Of a stretch of 64,000 bases of DNA, positions 50,379 to 63,935 are shown one piece after another. The DNA comes from Artocarpus heterophyllus (lineage: Eukaryota > Streptophyta > Magnoliopsida > Rosales > Moraceae). Numbering within the stretch: the stretch's first letter is position 1; every line of letters starts with the position of its first letter. Below the pieces are notes generated by a model. It did no database searches. It was given only the letters and a program-made list of their open reading frames with translations, and had not been told where the DNA came from. The stretch is taken from the NCBI GenBank assembly GCA_025403435.1, contig CM046343.1, positions 28,069,742 through 28,133,741 on the forward strand, in the 5' to 3' direction. Made by a program: the position numbers and the translations under genes.

Positions 50379-50900
50379 AAATTGGCATTTTAAAACAAAT
50401 CAACAATATGTATTTCTTTGACAAATTTTGACCAATTCTAAAAACAAACCTTATCCACTTTTCAATATCTACTAAAACATTGGAGTTTGGAATGTGTGCC
50501 ACACAAATATACTAGTTAAAGATCACTAAAATATAATACCAATTCAAATGGTTTTTTTTACGTAAAGAAGGTAATTTTATTTTACCAATAAAACATAACT
50601 GTTTTAACTGTTGAAATGATTTTTTTACATAGGATTAGAAACGGTTCTATGTCGCATGTTATAAATTTTTTATGTAAACAGTTACTGATCAAATCGTTAA
50701 GATTTTAATTTGATGGTTAAAATATCATGTTCTACTAGTAAAAATAAAAGTGTCTTCTCCGTTAAAAAAAAAATTCCTATAAGTTATAGGATAAATTCAA
50801 ACCACACATAACATTTTACTTTTTTTTAATCTTACCAAATCATCAAATCAAGAAAACGCACATTATTACAATTGAGTCCCTACCACACCATCAAAATAGT
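46496..50900. other. Intergenic DNA upstream of the ERF gene
   Basis: The stretch is AT-rich with many homopolymers, an (AT)n tract at about 46496-46527 and a (TTC)n tract near 49068-49090. The short ORFs, including 47344 and 48209, show no recognised family. I see no gene and no intact mobile element. Confidence 0.45.
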
Positions 50901-50927
50901 CTCCGTGTTTTTGTACGAAGCTACTCC

Positions 50928-50940
50928 TATAAATTATATA
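50928..50940 (+). promoter_or_regulatory. Likely TATA box of the ERF gene
   Basis: TATAAATTATATA lies about 185 bases before the ERF start codon. It is followed by an A- and C-rich leader without an intervening strong upstream ORF, which fits a plant core promoter. The assignment rests on position and sequence alone. Confidence 0.5.
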
Positions 50941-51113
50941 TCTATATATATATTATCTACCCCTAATTTAAGTTTTTGTTCATCTAGCCACCACCCAAAC
51001 TCATCTTCTAGTTCTATTAGACAACTCCTACCACCCCAAAACTTCCAAAAAAAAAAAACAAACAAAAAAATAAATAAAACATTAAAAAAAACCTTCCTCT
51101 ACCAATTTCCGCC

Positions 51114-51926
51114 ATGAAAGACCCATCACTCCTGCTTCCCAATATTACAGAGTCGTGGGACTTCTTGCTCTCTACCTCACCCTCTTCCTCTTCATCCTCT
51201 TCCTCTTCTTCTCCACCAAAAAACACCTCCAAGAAATCAAAACGAACCGATCATGTTACGGCGGACAAGCCCGAAAACGACAACAAGAAGGCGAAGAACG
51301 GGTTGAAACATCCGACGTTCCGTGGGGTAAGAATGCGGCAATGGGGGAAATGGGTGTCGGAGATAAGAGAACCGAGGAAGAAGTCCAGAATCTGGCTTGG
51401 AACCTTCCCCACCCCGGAAATGGCCGCCCGGGCCCACGACGTGGCGGCGCTGACTATCAAGGGTCACTCCGCCTTCCTCAATTTCCCCGAACTCGCCCCG
51501 GACCTCCCCCGCCCCGCCTCCTCCTCCCCCAAGGACATCCAAATCGCCGCCGCCAAAGCCGCCACACAATATTCTTATTCTACTACCACCACTACTTCTG
51601 CTGCTGCGGCTGCTGCTGCTGCTACTGCTACTGCTTGTGATTTGACGTCGTCTTCGGAGACGTCGAATCACAATGCCAATGATTCTCCTTGCCATGACGA
51701 CGACGTGGTCGTCACGGCAGAGGAAAAAGACGACACCTTTTTCGACTTGCCTGATCTTACGTTAATGGACGTTTGTAATTATAAGCGTCAAATTATGGAA
51801 GAGGACTTTTGTAGTTGGCCGGCGATTAATACTACTAATGGAGGTGATTATGAGGTTGGCAATTGTACTAATTATGCTGCTCTCAGGGTTATTGATCTGG
51901 AATGTTTTCCATGGGAATGTAATTAG
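51114..51926 (+). CDS. AP2/ERF transcription factor, DREB A-4 (TINY-like)
   Basis: A single open frame of 270 residues, without introns as is usual for this family, starts at an ATG in good context (CCGCCATGA). The AP2 domain (about residues 68-125) begins [20 protein letters not shown] and contains [18 protein letters not shown] and the [12 protein letters not shown] end. Val14 and Glu19 of the domain (WVSEIRE) are the DREB-type residues for DRE/CRT-like sites. The segment [20 protein letters not shown] after the domain, and the absence of CBF signatures, point to subgroup A-4 (TINY and ERF034-039 relatives). A Lys-rich stretch before the domain may act as a nuclear signal. The acidic end ([14 protein letters not shown]) resembles activation regions. 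Poly-Ser (residues 22-33) and a Thr/Ala run (about 155-172) are low-complexity. It is probably a stress- or development-related regulator; the exact orthologue is unresolved. Confidence 0.93.
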   Translation: MKDPSLLLPNITESWDFLLSTSPSSSSSSSSSSPPKNTSKKSKRTDHVTADKPENDNKKAKNGLKHPTFRGVRMRQWGKWVSEIREPRKKSRIWLGTFPTPEMAARAHDVAALTIKGHSAFLNFPELAPDLPRPASSSPKDIQIAAAKAATQYSYSTTTTTSAAAAAAAATATACDLTSSSETSNHNANDSPCHDDDVVVTAEEKDDTFFDLPDLTLMDVCNYKRQIMEEDFCSWPAINTTNGGDYEVGNCTNYAALRVIDLECFPWECN

Positions 51927-52085
51927 TACTCTCTTAATGTAACTAGGCACTTCATTTTATTTTTTGTCGAGACTAATTAATTAAGGCTTGTGTTCTACAT
52001 TGTTATCCAAAATAGGCGATGCCAATTAGGCCAAAATTTTGAATTGAATCCCTCTCTGCAGATTTGGGGTCTGTCTCTGTTTGTG

Positions 52086-52116
<31 letters not shown>

Positions 52117-53758
52117 TTTGTGAGCATATTGTAAATAACGAAAAGGTTCCCCAATTATTGGAGTGTACATGAATATAGGGAAAAAAGAAGAAGAAAGAAA
52201 CCTCCATTTTTCTTGTTTAAATTAAAAGGAACTTACCCAAATTCAGTAAGTGGTACGTATGATGATAAGCACAGCATATGCATTGCAGCCTTCTCATTCC
52301 TATTTTTTTTTATTAATATTATCATCATCATAATCACTATCATTATCACTATTATTATTATTGTTATTATTATTATTATTCTTATTTAGAGGTACTTTAT
52401 ACTCTCAAATCTGATGCCCCCATATGACGAAGAATCAATCAGTTTTAGTAGCTTTGATCTTTTCTTTTCCTTTTTCCTTTTTTTATTTTAATCTTCTTTT
52501 TTGTCTAGTCAATGGTGGGATAGAATATCTTTATTGCTTCTTCAGTTGATTAACTAAAGAAATCTATTAACAAAAAAAAAAAAAAAAAAAGTAGCTAGAT
52601 ACGATCAACAATTTTTCCTTTTTTTTAATGAATTTTTCTTTCCAAAAGAAGAAAGAATGGTTCTCTAATCATGAATTGTCATTCACACGCACATTCAAAG
52701 GGAAAGCAAACTAGCATGCTCAGAGCCGTTTGGCTTTTTTTTTTTTTACGCTCTTAGTTGGTATAAGAATAAAAACAAAAACTCTACTATTTTTTCGGTA
52801 AGTGCTATATATTTAAAATAGCTTAAATAAGTTAAAATGGTTTTAAATTTTTTTAATTTATATAAGTTTTAAAAACTATTTTAAAAGTTTTTTTTTTTAT
52901 AGCTTTGATTGAAAACAAAGAATGACAAAAACACTTCTCAAATAGAAGCAGTAGTCGCAATAGTTTGGTGAGAAATACTTTATCTACATTGCTATATAAT
53001 AACATTGGTTTGGTTATATTTATGCACAACAATGTGGAAGTTATATAATTTTTCATGAAACTTTTCAGTATCTGAGCTCATTAAGGGTCTCTTAACTTTT
53101 GGATAGTTTAGCTTAACTAATTTGAAGTCAACATGTAGAGAAATCCAAAGACAATAAAAGTCTTTTAACACCGATAATTATATTCATAAAGACTTAAATT
53201 TAAGTCACTTGTTTAAGCAAAACAACCTTTTAATAACAACTGAATAAGCAAAGTGTTGGTTAGCACAATGATCTACCATTTGCAGGTTGACACTGTATGT
53301 ACGTAACAATTACATTTATATCTACAACATTATTGATGTGATGTAATGGTGGAACTTTTTTCCGCCGAATATTAATATTGTCGTGGAATCATAAAATATA
53401 TAATCGTTGTCATGCAATTGACTCTCTGCCATTACGTCAACATTACGTCCTCGCTTTCAGACAGGTTGAGGACTACTTTTTAATCAATTTTATTTATTTA
53501 TTTTCTGATAAGTTCAATGTAACTTATAAAAACTATATACTATAATATATTTTTACTCTACACCATAATATACAAAAGATTAACATTATATATAGTTTAA
53601 ACCAATAAAATTTTGTTTGATAAATACATTAGAAAAACAAAGTTCAATTGGCTAAAGTAAAATTCTTACATGCTACAATAAAGAGCAAAAATTTCGTATA
53701 ATATAAAGCTCTCATATATTATAATTTTTAAGTTCTAATTGATTTTTCAACCACACTC
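51927..53758. other. ERF 3' region and intergenic DNA
   Basis: The first few hundred bases are the probable 3' UTR, with a (GT)n and poly-T pair at about 52081-52120. A (TTA)n/(TCA)n-rich tract lies at 52311-52387. At about 53590-53758 there is a decayed MITE relative (TATAAAGCTCTCATATATTA), right beside the intact copy. No other gene is visible. Confidence 0.45.
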
Positions 53759-53761
53759 TAA

Positions 53762-53939
53762 GGGGGTGTTTGGCAGTGGTGGGAACCACTCAGTTCCCAC
53801 CACAATCTCAGTTATGAACAGTATAAAGCTCTCATATGCTACAATAACAATAAAAAAATATGCTACAGTATAAAACTCTCATATGCTACAGTAAAAGTGG
53901 TTCCAACCACTAGTTCCCACCACCCTTCCAAACACCCTA
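53762..53939. mobile_element. Best-preserved MITE of the TAAAGCTCTCATATG family (178 bp)
   Basis: The ends GGGGGTGTTTGGCAG and CTTCCAAACACCCTA are inverted repeats with the two outermost bases mismatched. They are flanked by TAA on both sides (53759-53761 and 53940-53942), as for PIF/Harbinger-derived MITEs. GGTGGGAAC-type words form further inverted pairs inside the ends. The core carries TATAAAGCTCTCATATGCTA and TATAAAACTCTCATATGCTA in tandem. It has no coding capacity. Confidence 0.7.
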
Positions 53940-53942
53940 TAA

Positions 53943-55085
53943 GTTTAAACTCTTCTCTCAACAAGGTTAAGTATAACATAGCTCTTAGAGCCCAATCATG
54001 TTATCCCAATTTTATGTTTCCTTGTTTTTCTGACTAATGGCCCCATGCTATTTTGTCATATTATTTATTTAAATTTAATAATTTGACAATATAATGAGTG
54101 TTAAATGCTAAAAACACCATATAACTAAACAAAATTGTTAAAATAATATTGAAAAGACAAACAGGACAACAAATCAAGACACATATTTGGATTTCTTTTT
54201 TAAAAAGAAAACAAGTATAACATGCTCGTACATATAATTTAATTATAATTCTACACTTAACTCTAGACAAGATATAAAGTTTAAATCTCCACCTTAATTT
54301 CAAAAGAAAACCTACATCAATTGAGATTATGTTAACATTTTTTATAGTAATATTTTTATAATTGAATATATATATATATAATTACATAACTGGTTTGGAA
54401 ATACAAGTGAAAATGAATATGAATATCAGGTGTGTTTAAAAAATCAATTAAAATTTAAATACTGTAACATGTGAGAGTTTTACACTATAACAAGTTGAAA
54501 CTTACTTCTCAAACAAAGAAATCACTGAAAGTACTGTTCTTTTTATTCCCCCTAAAAATACTTAACATAGCGCATTACTTTCTCTAGTCTACCAATACCA
54601 TTTTTAACGCGGCTCCAGCCTAAATCCAGCAAAAACCATACATATCGAATCTCAAAAGCTTTTAAATATGATTGCATTATATTGGCAAATGCATCATTAG
54701 CAGACAAATCAAAATTGTATTCTTATATAATTACTATATTTTTTTCACGTTTAATTAACATATGATTATTGAGGAATAAAATGTTGTCGACTTGTCGGAT
54801 ATATATTATGAAAGGTTCAAGGAGTACCACATGTTGTTGAATGTTGATAGTACATTGAAGGTGTTGTTTTCAACGTTGATGTGACCCCGAGAACAACTAT
54901 ACATAAGTAATAAATACAACAATATATATATATATATGCACATTAAAAATTTAGAAAGATAACCCTAAAAATTAAATCATTTTCAGGAAAAAATAATAAT
55001 AATAAACTCTTCTTATTTTCTCAGAAGCAAATCACTACAGCCAATTATGTGTTGATATACGATCAACAGAATGAACCAATAAGCG

Positions 55086-55127
<42 letters not shown>

Positions 55128-58087
55128 AAATCTATATATACACATTGATTAATAAATCAAAGTAGATACATGTGCTCGAATAGAAACTGACGACCAGTGT
55201 TACTGACGTTGCAGAATCCTATGTTAATAAAACATTGGGCGATTAGACCAATTATTTTTCTTTTGCATAGATAAGAATTTGATCTTTTTCAGATTTAGCT
55301 GGGAAAAAATCAGTGAAAGTGAATTGAAAGACTACCTAATTAGAGAACATGATAGGTTTTTATATAATGGTTTTCCTTTGATAAATGAATATGGAATTGG
55401 TATTTCTCCTAAAAAGTTTTCTTGGTGCTCACGTATATAAATGCCTTCAAAGAGAAATAATTATTGATGTATGCTTATTAACTCAAAACAGTATAAGGAG
55501 ACGGTATAAGATGAGGGCATACATTTAATTAATGTAATATGCTTAATTTATAACTTTATCGATTGTTTTGCTCAATTTTCTTTATATGTTATAGTGTAGA
55601 GAGAGAGAGAGAGAGAGAGAGAGAGGTGGCCCAGTTAGTTATTTATTTAAAAGAAAATACCTTATTCTATTAAAAAACCAAAAAATGGTCAGCTTATGGT
55701 TAAAAATAGTGGGGAATAATAGGGATATAATTGTCTTTCTCTTTATGAGTTGGGAACAATTGCGTGTAATGCTTTTTATCCGAATGATTAAAGACACTTG
55801 TATTCTTTTCATGCAAATCTTCCTGCGCGCGCACGCACGCACACACACACACACATATATATATATATCTGTACACATTATATATATCGATCATTTTTTT
55901 TTTTTTACTGGAGATTCAACAAATACGTGAAACCACATAAGGAACGTATATTTTATGACATTATGAGAAAGGTATGAGTCAATTATCTCGATGGTAGAGT
56001 TTTGATAATAATTCTTTTACCTTTTGCCCTCTAAAAAAACAAAACAAAAGTTAAAAAGGAAAAAAAATAAAACCTAAGTCATGATGATGTTCTCTCTTTC
56101 TCAAGTAAATCATGCATTTACATATTCATGATTAGGTTAGAGTATTTAACAAAACCAACAACTTGTTAAAGCAGCCAGGTAATTTCTATCTATTTGGTTT
56201 TTCATGATCATGAAAGCAACCTTAATTTCCTTGAGACAAAATATTAGTAGACTAAAGCTTGACAATATCGTTTCAACTATATAGTTCTAACTGTTATAGC
56301 ATGAAGCTCTCATATGTTACAATATAAAGTAAAAATAAGCTATCGTGTAAAACTCTCAAATGCTATAATAAAATCGTTCTAAATTTTGACTATAATTATG
56401 TTCCAAAACGCACTCTAGTAGTTGAACAACAAGCACACGCTTATTTTACTTGCCTTTTTATTACACAAAAACAAGCAAACTTAATTATTGAACTGAAAAT
56501 AAATTACCTTTTCTTTGCAGCCTATTAGATTTGATCATCTTCTTTAATGAAACAACTCTTCTTTATTCTTTCTTTTGGTAAAATGGATATTTAAAAAAGG
56601 GAAATAGTTGTAAAGAGTAAGGAATATAACCAGCAGCATTTTCTTAGTGATTTTCCCTTTTGTTATTGAGAAGGAATACATTGAAATGACAAATTTTCAC
56701 TTCCATCTTTTCATTGCCAGATTTCATATGCATCCATCTGTTCATGATTCCTAATTACACTGCAACACTTTCACTTAACTTTTTGACTTCGTCAAAGTAA
56801 AGTTAAAGTTTAGAAGAAATTAGTCCCCAATTAAAATCCATGTAGCTTGATTAACTAGTTGGACATTTCAGAAAGCCATCAGTGGGACCAGCACCTAAGG
56901 AAGACCCTATTAATTTCTTTATTATTATTATTATTATTTGGTCTCTTTTCTGAGTAACCAGCTTAATTGCAAATAGATATGAACGAAAATGGCTTAATTG
57001 TAAACATTTTGATAGTTTGAATATTATTTGCCTGAAAGTAGGAAAACAAAAGAATCAACATGTTACGTGTTAAAAAATTAGGAATCATCAGTGTAAATTA
57101 CTCCCAAAAGAAAAGGATATTTGACTAGACATTTTTTTATCCCATATAAAATAAGGTATCAAAATGCACTCAAAAAACCAAAAAACTTTCCGTCAGATTT
57201 TTTTTTTTTTTTTGGATCTTAATAACTGGACTTCATTAACACTCATGGTAATATTCTTGTAATCTGATATTCAAGAATGTAACAAGTTAATAGACCGTTT
57301 AGTAAGTAGATTCAAAACCGTTTAAGACGGTTCAAACTGATGTTTGGTGAAGTAATAACTAAAGCCAATTTAAACCATAGAGGTAGTTTTAAACCAGCCA
57401 AACCCTCAAAATTCAAACTTTACCCTTTCAAGTTCATATAATTTGAACCATATTTTACAATAAAAAACCATTCTCATTCTCATTTTTCTTTCATTAATCA
57501 TAGTTTTTCAAATACCAATTCTCGTTTTAAACATTTACGTTCTAACGCTAATTCAAAACCATTATTTAAACCATACAATTTATAACTCACAATTCAAATC
57601 ATAAATTTCTAAACCATAAACCTGCACAGTAAACAACCATAAATCATTCTAAAATTGCTTTCAGTGAGAGCAAATATCTTATTTGTAACGTCCATAAAGC
57701 GACGCTTTTTGTATACCATTATATGGTCAAAGAAGGCAAAAAGGACCCAAATATTGGCTTATTTGATGCGTCAAATACAAGCCTTAGTTTTATGGATGAG
57801 ATAAACAATCAGATCATGAGGTTCAATTAATTTAATTATTATGATTACAGTCTGGTAATGGACGGTGGATTGTCAGAATTACAATGGCGGCTTTCGTTTC
57901 TAAATCATTTAATCAAGGGATGAAAAAGGAGATTTGCCTGGGCCATAATTTAAATCCGCCATTTGGAGATGGTGTCTCTAGTCTGCTAGATTTGTTCCTA
58001 TGCAGTACATAGTGGGTGGTCTTAGTATCATTGATCTTTTGATCTCGATGGATTTTCATCAATTGTAAAAGGGTTGTTGAAAAAGTC

Positions 58088-58126
<39 letters not shown>

Positions 58127-58949
58127 TTGATACTTGATGTACCTATTAGGTTTCCGGTTGTTGGAATTCGGTGTACATTTTCCTTTTTAAGTTTCATTTA
58201 AATTTATCAATGAATATGGTCTTTGTGTGAGGTTGAGTCTCCTTTTGTGGTGGGGTCGTTCACATCACTATTTTTGTTTGTATCTTTTTTTTCTTGAATA
58301 TAATTTTCCCTCAAAAAAAATAGATTTGTCATATATATAATTCCAATGATCGGTCCACGTAATGTCATTTTGATTACAGTAGATTTTTTTTTATTCTTTG
58401 TAGATTTTTTTTTATTCTTTTATAGAGTGTATAGAAAATGAGTTAGAATTGAGAGTTGAAACTGAAAGTAATGTAGCATGTGACAGCTTTATAACGTAAT
58501 ATACTTTTACTTTACATTGTAGCATATAAAAGCTTTACACTGTTTGAGTTGAAATTGATAAGTTAGAACCGAGTTTGCTAAATGCCCTTTTAATAAGGCA
58601 AAAACTTCATTTAACTAAAATAAGTTTTACAATTATAGATTTTATAGAGAAACAAGATCGCCTTTAAAAAAAGTGGGTATAAGAAATGATTCACAATAAA
58701 CAAATCAGTCGATCAAATATATTTTTTAATCATTATATTTTCTGGTTTTGATTAATTATTTATTAATGTATCTCTTTGCTTTTAAAACTATAAAGATATT
58801 TTTTAATTTAAAAACTTGTATCAATTTCATTTTGCTATTGACTTTGTGAGAAAAAAAAGAAAAAAAAAAAGAGACAAATATACATTAGTTAGATCAAATT
58901 TGTTCTCAAAAGCTGTTTTTTATGTAGAAATTTTTTTTGAAAAAAGTTA
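53943..58949. other. AT-rich intergenic DNA with microsatellites and MITE relics
   Basis: MITE-family relics lie around 54420-54520, 56260-56420 and 58440-58600. Microsatellites are (AT)n at 55088-55124, (GA)n at 55597-55626, (CA/TA)n at 55836-55868 and (AT)n at 58090-58122. The region around 57300-57640 repeats AAACCGTTTAAGACGG and AAACCATA-like words, probably another decayed element. I see no gene. Confidence 0.5.
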
Positions 58950-60515
58950 AAAATCATAAAATTCAAGTTTTTAAGAATTGATTAAATATGATATTTCTTA
59001 TATACCTAGAGGTGGTATACTGAATTTGAACCAAATTTCGAATCAATCTACATTGATTGACTACCTCCATTATGTTGTTACTATAGCAAATATGACTATA
59101 TTTAGTTTTGGATCTTACGATCATTCTCGTAAGAAATTTAGACCCAACTACTCTGGTCTTTCAACAAAAATATTCATTTTTTTCATAAAAAAAGAGAGGT
59201 AGAACCAATAAAGATTTTTTTTTTTAATTCATCTCTAGAGTTGAATACCTCATTTAAGAATTGTTTCTGATTCAATCCATAGAAATCAATAGAAAGGGCG
59301 AATCCCTTATGATTTACCATATTTGGCTTGGTTATTGATAGAATGAACATATCTACCATCTCTTGAGATATATCTTCTAATTCAATAGCGTGGCATAACA
59401 TTTATTCCTCTTGTTATGTTCATGGAATGGATAATATAAATGAAAAAAACACAGATTTTTGTTCAAGAATAAATCTTATTCGAATTATCCATATCCAGTT
59501 CATCTTTCAAAGCCTTGTTACATTCTGTATTTGATGAAGTAGGATGAATTAAGACAGTATTTTATAAATACATATTTTTCTTGAATATATCAACTATTTC
59601 TTTATTTTCTTATCGTTTGGAAGGGAAAAAAGAAGCATCTTGTTTTTTCTTGATCAATTTATAATCTTTATCAAACCTCTCACAAGGATTTGAACCCAAA
59701 TGAATTTCTGACCATCTGTCCGAGGAAAAAAAACAAATGATTTTTATATAATCCCTAAAAATAAGAAATTCTTCAAAGTCATATGCTTCTCATGTCTCGT
59801 GAATAGACGAGAGACATTGAGGAATATCCCAAAATTAAGACATTTAGGGAATTGGTTTAATTGTATCTCTATTTATTTTATTTGAAGAAATAAAGGATCC
59901 TAAAGAATATGTTTCAATTTGTCAAAATTCATTACTTGAATAAAAAATAGATCTTATGGAATCGTATTGAATTTTTGACGATATATTTTGTACCTTGCTA
60001 AAAAAGGTCTTTGTTTTTTAGTCATATATTGTCTAACTAAATGCAATTCTCTCTGTTCCTTAAAAAATCCGATTTGTATGGATTCTTCCCTAACTAAAGA
60101 AGAAATCTTGCCAGAATTGCTACATATGAAATTGTGCAAAATTTTGCAAAGAAATAGCCCACTTATTTCTCAAGAAGAGATAGAAAACATGCTCAATATC
60201 ATTTGATTGAATAGTGGACCCAACTCTTTATTGTTTAAAGAAACCCTCCACTTCAATTAGTATCTTTTCATGAAAAGCAAACATGAAATAACAAATTCAG
60301 TCTTTTACTAGGATTTTGAATAGCCGTTCCAAATTCAAGTTGACTATCTTTTATCTCTTCCTTGGAGAAAAACGATCAAATAATTTCCAATCATGATCCT
60401 TACAAATCGGATCATCCATATACAAAAAAGAAACTCTGGATATTTGATATCTTTTTATATAAAATATTTTTTATAAACCGTTTAAGGATTGTCCTGTCGT
60501 TTCATTCAATTTTTT
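58950..60515 (-). pseudogene. ycf2: Nuclear plastid insertion: decayed ycf2 fragment
   Basis: Read on the minus strand from 60515 down to 58950, the translation follows plastid Ycf2 in order across several frames. Recognised blocks include [19 protein letters not shown] (about 60360-60420), VEGFFKQ and [11 protein letters not shown] (about 60185-60260), HLGSNP-like (about 59690), NTVLIHPTSS-like (about 59540) and [19 protein letters not shown] (59215-59280). The last is [20 protein letters not shown] (about 59040-59090). Many stops and frameshifts interrupt it, so it cannot make Ycf2. It is an internal, intron-free piece of the first half of the gene. The AT-rich flanks show no other plastid sequence. 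The match is from knowledge of the Ycf2 protein, not from a search. Confidence 0.9.
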
Positions 60516-63500
60516 CTATTCATAAAGTATGTGAGGGAGGAAATTAAAAATATGTTTTTAAATTCAAGTAATACTTCTACAGTTTTTAAAATAGATGGAT
60601 GCGTTGAAAAATAATTAAAAATAAGATGTATTATTATGTACTAACCCTTTTAATCAAAAAAAGGGGAGATTTTTTCCAGTCAGTCTTTCAGATTGACTTG
60701 TTCATAAATTTACAAACCAAAAAAAAAAAAAAGTCGACTTCTACAAGAAATAAATCTCTAATTGTTTCAAACACCATCCATCTTTAACGCAAGCTCTCTT
60801 CTGAATGACACACTGATGAACCGATGCTTATTATTTATTTATGTCGACTTCGTCCATTTAAACCTCTCAGATATAACACTCAAAAGTTATAGATCTCACA
60901 AAAAACCACAAAAATAATATAAAAAGCAATTCAAAAGAAGGTACCACAACCAATTGTTAAGACGTGAGTGGACCAAACTTATCACTACTATAGAATGAGA
61001 TTAAAGATAAAATTTATTTTTTTTCATTGTGAAAATGTTAAAGCAACAAAAAAAAAAAAAGAAAAAAAATCCTACCGGATAAAAATTCTTAAGAATCACC
61101 AATTCTTAATGGGAACGTTTTTAGGAGTTTGAGATGAAAGCAAGAGAGAAGAACGAAAAAAGCAGAAACCGTAACGTTAAAGTGGATATAAGTAAAAATT
61201 TTTCCTTAAAATTATTTCATTGAAATGTATTCTATCAAATAAATTTTGATTATATAGGCACTTGTTATACACTGCGTTTGCTAAACGGTAAAGAAATATA
61301 ATTAGAAAAGGTACTAGAATTGAAAAGAGTAAAACAATACTTTAGACATCATTGATTTGTTTCTAAAGTTTATCTATTTGATAGTGTAAAAGAAATAATC
61401 CAACTTTCTTTTTGAAATATTATGTTTGATATTGTTTTAAGAGTTTTTGAAAATATTTTTGTAATTTTTAAAGATAAAAATTTTAAAAATACATTTAGTA
61501 TAATTTTTAAAAAATTTTATTTTTTAAAATAAAATTATTTTTATCTATTTTAAAAATATTACCAATCGGTAATTTTAAATTATGTTTTTGGTGTAGCTCT
61601 CGTAGAGGATAATTATTTGATTCTCCACGTTCTTGTTTTCCAAGGAAGAAGACAAAGGGGAAGAAAACAAAAAGTAATTGTCCAAGAGTATGATTACAAG
61701 TGCAAGAAAGGAGTAATAATAATAAAGAAAAGAAGTGGACCACGCAAAAAAGGCCAAGAAAAAAGAGAAAAAAATTACTTGAGTGACAGGGTAGAATAAT
61801 TGCAATCAACTATATACAAGTACAAGGAAAATTGTCCACAGCAAAATGTGCAGGGAAAAATTGTCTCAGTAACCAAAAGCAAGCGAGGAAAAAAAAAATC
61901 CTCCCAATTATATCTTTTGATATAAAAAGAAAAAAAAAACAATATTATTTTGCTTGTATGGTAAAAAAAAAAAAAGGGAAAAGAAAATCTATTAAGTACT
62001 ATATTCTTGTGAAATTGATTAACATTTAGGTTTGACTTGGATTATCCTAACTGAATTAGTCATTGAATATGATTCTGTTCTTATCTTTTGGTTGGCAAAA
62101 ATTAGGCTGCGATTATGAAAGGCCAACTCATGTAATTAGGCTAATAAATTCATTTTTTTTTTTTTACATATACTGCTAATTGTAATTATACAAGGCAGTT
62201 AATCTAATGCGTCCAAATTAAATTTTCTAGTACTCATGATTAAAAACTTATGTCGGTATTGACCCCTTGCTAAATGCTAACACTTTCATTTTTGGCTTCT
62301 AAAATTTAAAAGAATGATGGAGATCTTGATTTCCAGCTTGCTTAAACAGCTATAGAGTTTTTTAGAACATTTGTATAATCAACATTTAGATCATTACGTC
62401 ATTGTTAAAGTCCGTTTCATATTGACCCACGAAAGCTGCTTTTGAGTTCCATAATTTAAAAGTTGGGAGTGCTTTGATGATTTAAAAAAAAAAAAAATTG
62501 ACCCTTTAAAAAATCTGTCAATCAAAACTATAAAAATGTAGCTTTTCAAAAAAAAAATCTAATTTATAAAAATTGTGGAACTTGTATTATATCAGTTGTA
62601 ATAAGATTTTATAAGCCTTATTATAACAATTTTATTGCTCAATAGAAAATTTAAGTATCATTTTTACCCTATTAAGCTTATAAGAAAACTTGATTTCAAA
62701 CACTCGATAAAAAATTATAATAATTTTAATTCTCTTCGTATACTGTTGAAAAGTCAATGCCAAACATGTTATCATATATGTGTTTAATTGAGGATCTTGA
62801 ATCTCAGACTTTCATCATTTATCTTGTTTATTATTAATACAATAGTTCATCTTAGGTTTCATCTAAAACCCTAAGGGTCTGTTTAATGTATAAGATAAGA
62901 TAATATTAGATAAGATAGTCTTAAAGGATTAGATTAGAATGTGTTGAAAAAAATAGGATAAAATTTTACCTAATCCAATCCTATGTTCGTAAATAAGAAT
63001 AAAATTTACATTAATGCATCAATGAGGTTCCCTTTTATGCAAGAGCCATAATCCATAGGAAAGATCATCAATCTGGGTCTCTATCAAATACACCTATGTT
63101 AGTAGCACAAGTTCAAGTCCAAATCTGTCCTCCATGATATAATTCCACAGAAAGGATACGAAACAGAAATAAAAGTTTCCCTTTTAAGCAAGGTTGTAGA
63201 TGTTGCTATTTTTTTTTTTTATTTTATTTTATCTGCTTCTAATTGTGCCGCATCACGTTCATGTAATATAGTTTTGAAGCTCTTAAGCATATATGTTCTG
63301 GACTCCTAATGGTAAATTTGTAAATAACAATATTACTCATAGATACAATTAGGACATGTTTGGTGTGTAGATTTAAAGACGATTGAATTAGATTAAAAAT
63401 ATTTTTTGTGAAAATTATATTTTGACCCTTCAATTTTTGAAAAATTATAGTTTGATCTAAATTTAAAATTTTTGCAAATAGGTCCTTGAAAGTTTTTTAC

Positions 63501-63935
63501 AATATAAAAGATGTGTTTAATCTCATGCTTTAACAAGGAATAACCTAATCCTCTTTCAAGGGAATTCAAGCATGCACTAAATAGGAGCTTATCTCATTCA
63601 ATGGATTAAAAATTTTCACCAAACAATGTATTAAAATTTAATCCAATCTAATCTTTTCTAATTAGGTATGGCCTTAGAGTATAATTTGTAGTTGTTTAGT
63701 AGTATATCTTCCTATGGTAAAGGGGTTTAAGATATGAACTTGAAGGGTCATAAAGCCCACATGATGGCAATTTATTCATCTTGGTACAAAGGAATCGGTC
63801 CATCCCCCACTAACATATGGAACCAAATTTTGGACCATCTTATTTAGTGTGCGAAATGAGGACACTTGATTTGGCATGCGAGAAAGTCGTTGTACGTTAT
63901 TATCATGATAGCGTGACTGACACTGATCATTTGTT
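60516..63935. other. AT-rich intergenic DNA
   Basis: No gene is supported; lysine- or phenylalanine-rich ORFs at 61507-62029 are composition artefacts. The block at 61380-61565 shares ATTTTTAAAAAATTTTATTT and neighbouring words with the repeat at 2652-2785, a second member of that Tourist-like family. At 63352-63675 the sequence runs from GGACATGTTTGGTGTG to TCCAATCTAATC...GGTATGGCC and may be one more MITE. Confidence 0.4.

Noticed and set aside
51155..51695. Overlapping ORFs of up to 161 codons within the ERF gene on both strands
   Set aside because: They are shadows caused by the repetitive Ser, Thr and Ala codons of the real frame, which carries the AP2 domain.
54230..54300. Second SINE-like B box (AGTTTAAATCTCC)
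   Set aside because: There is no matching A box at proper spacing and no tail, so it is too weak to call.
58978..60206. Several ORFs of 60-74 codons in the plastid-derived region, on both strands
   Set aside because: The ycf2 similarity runs through several minus-strand frames with stops, so these are pieces of a dead copy or its complement.
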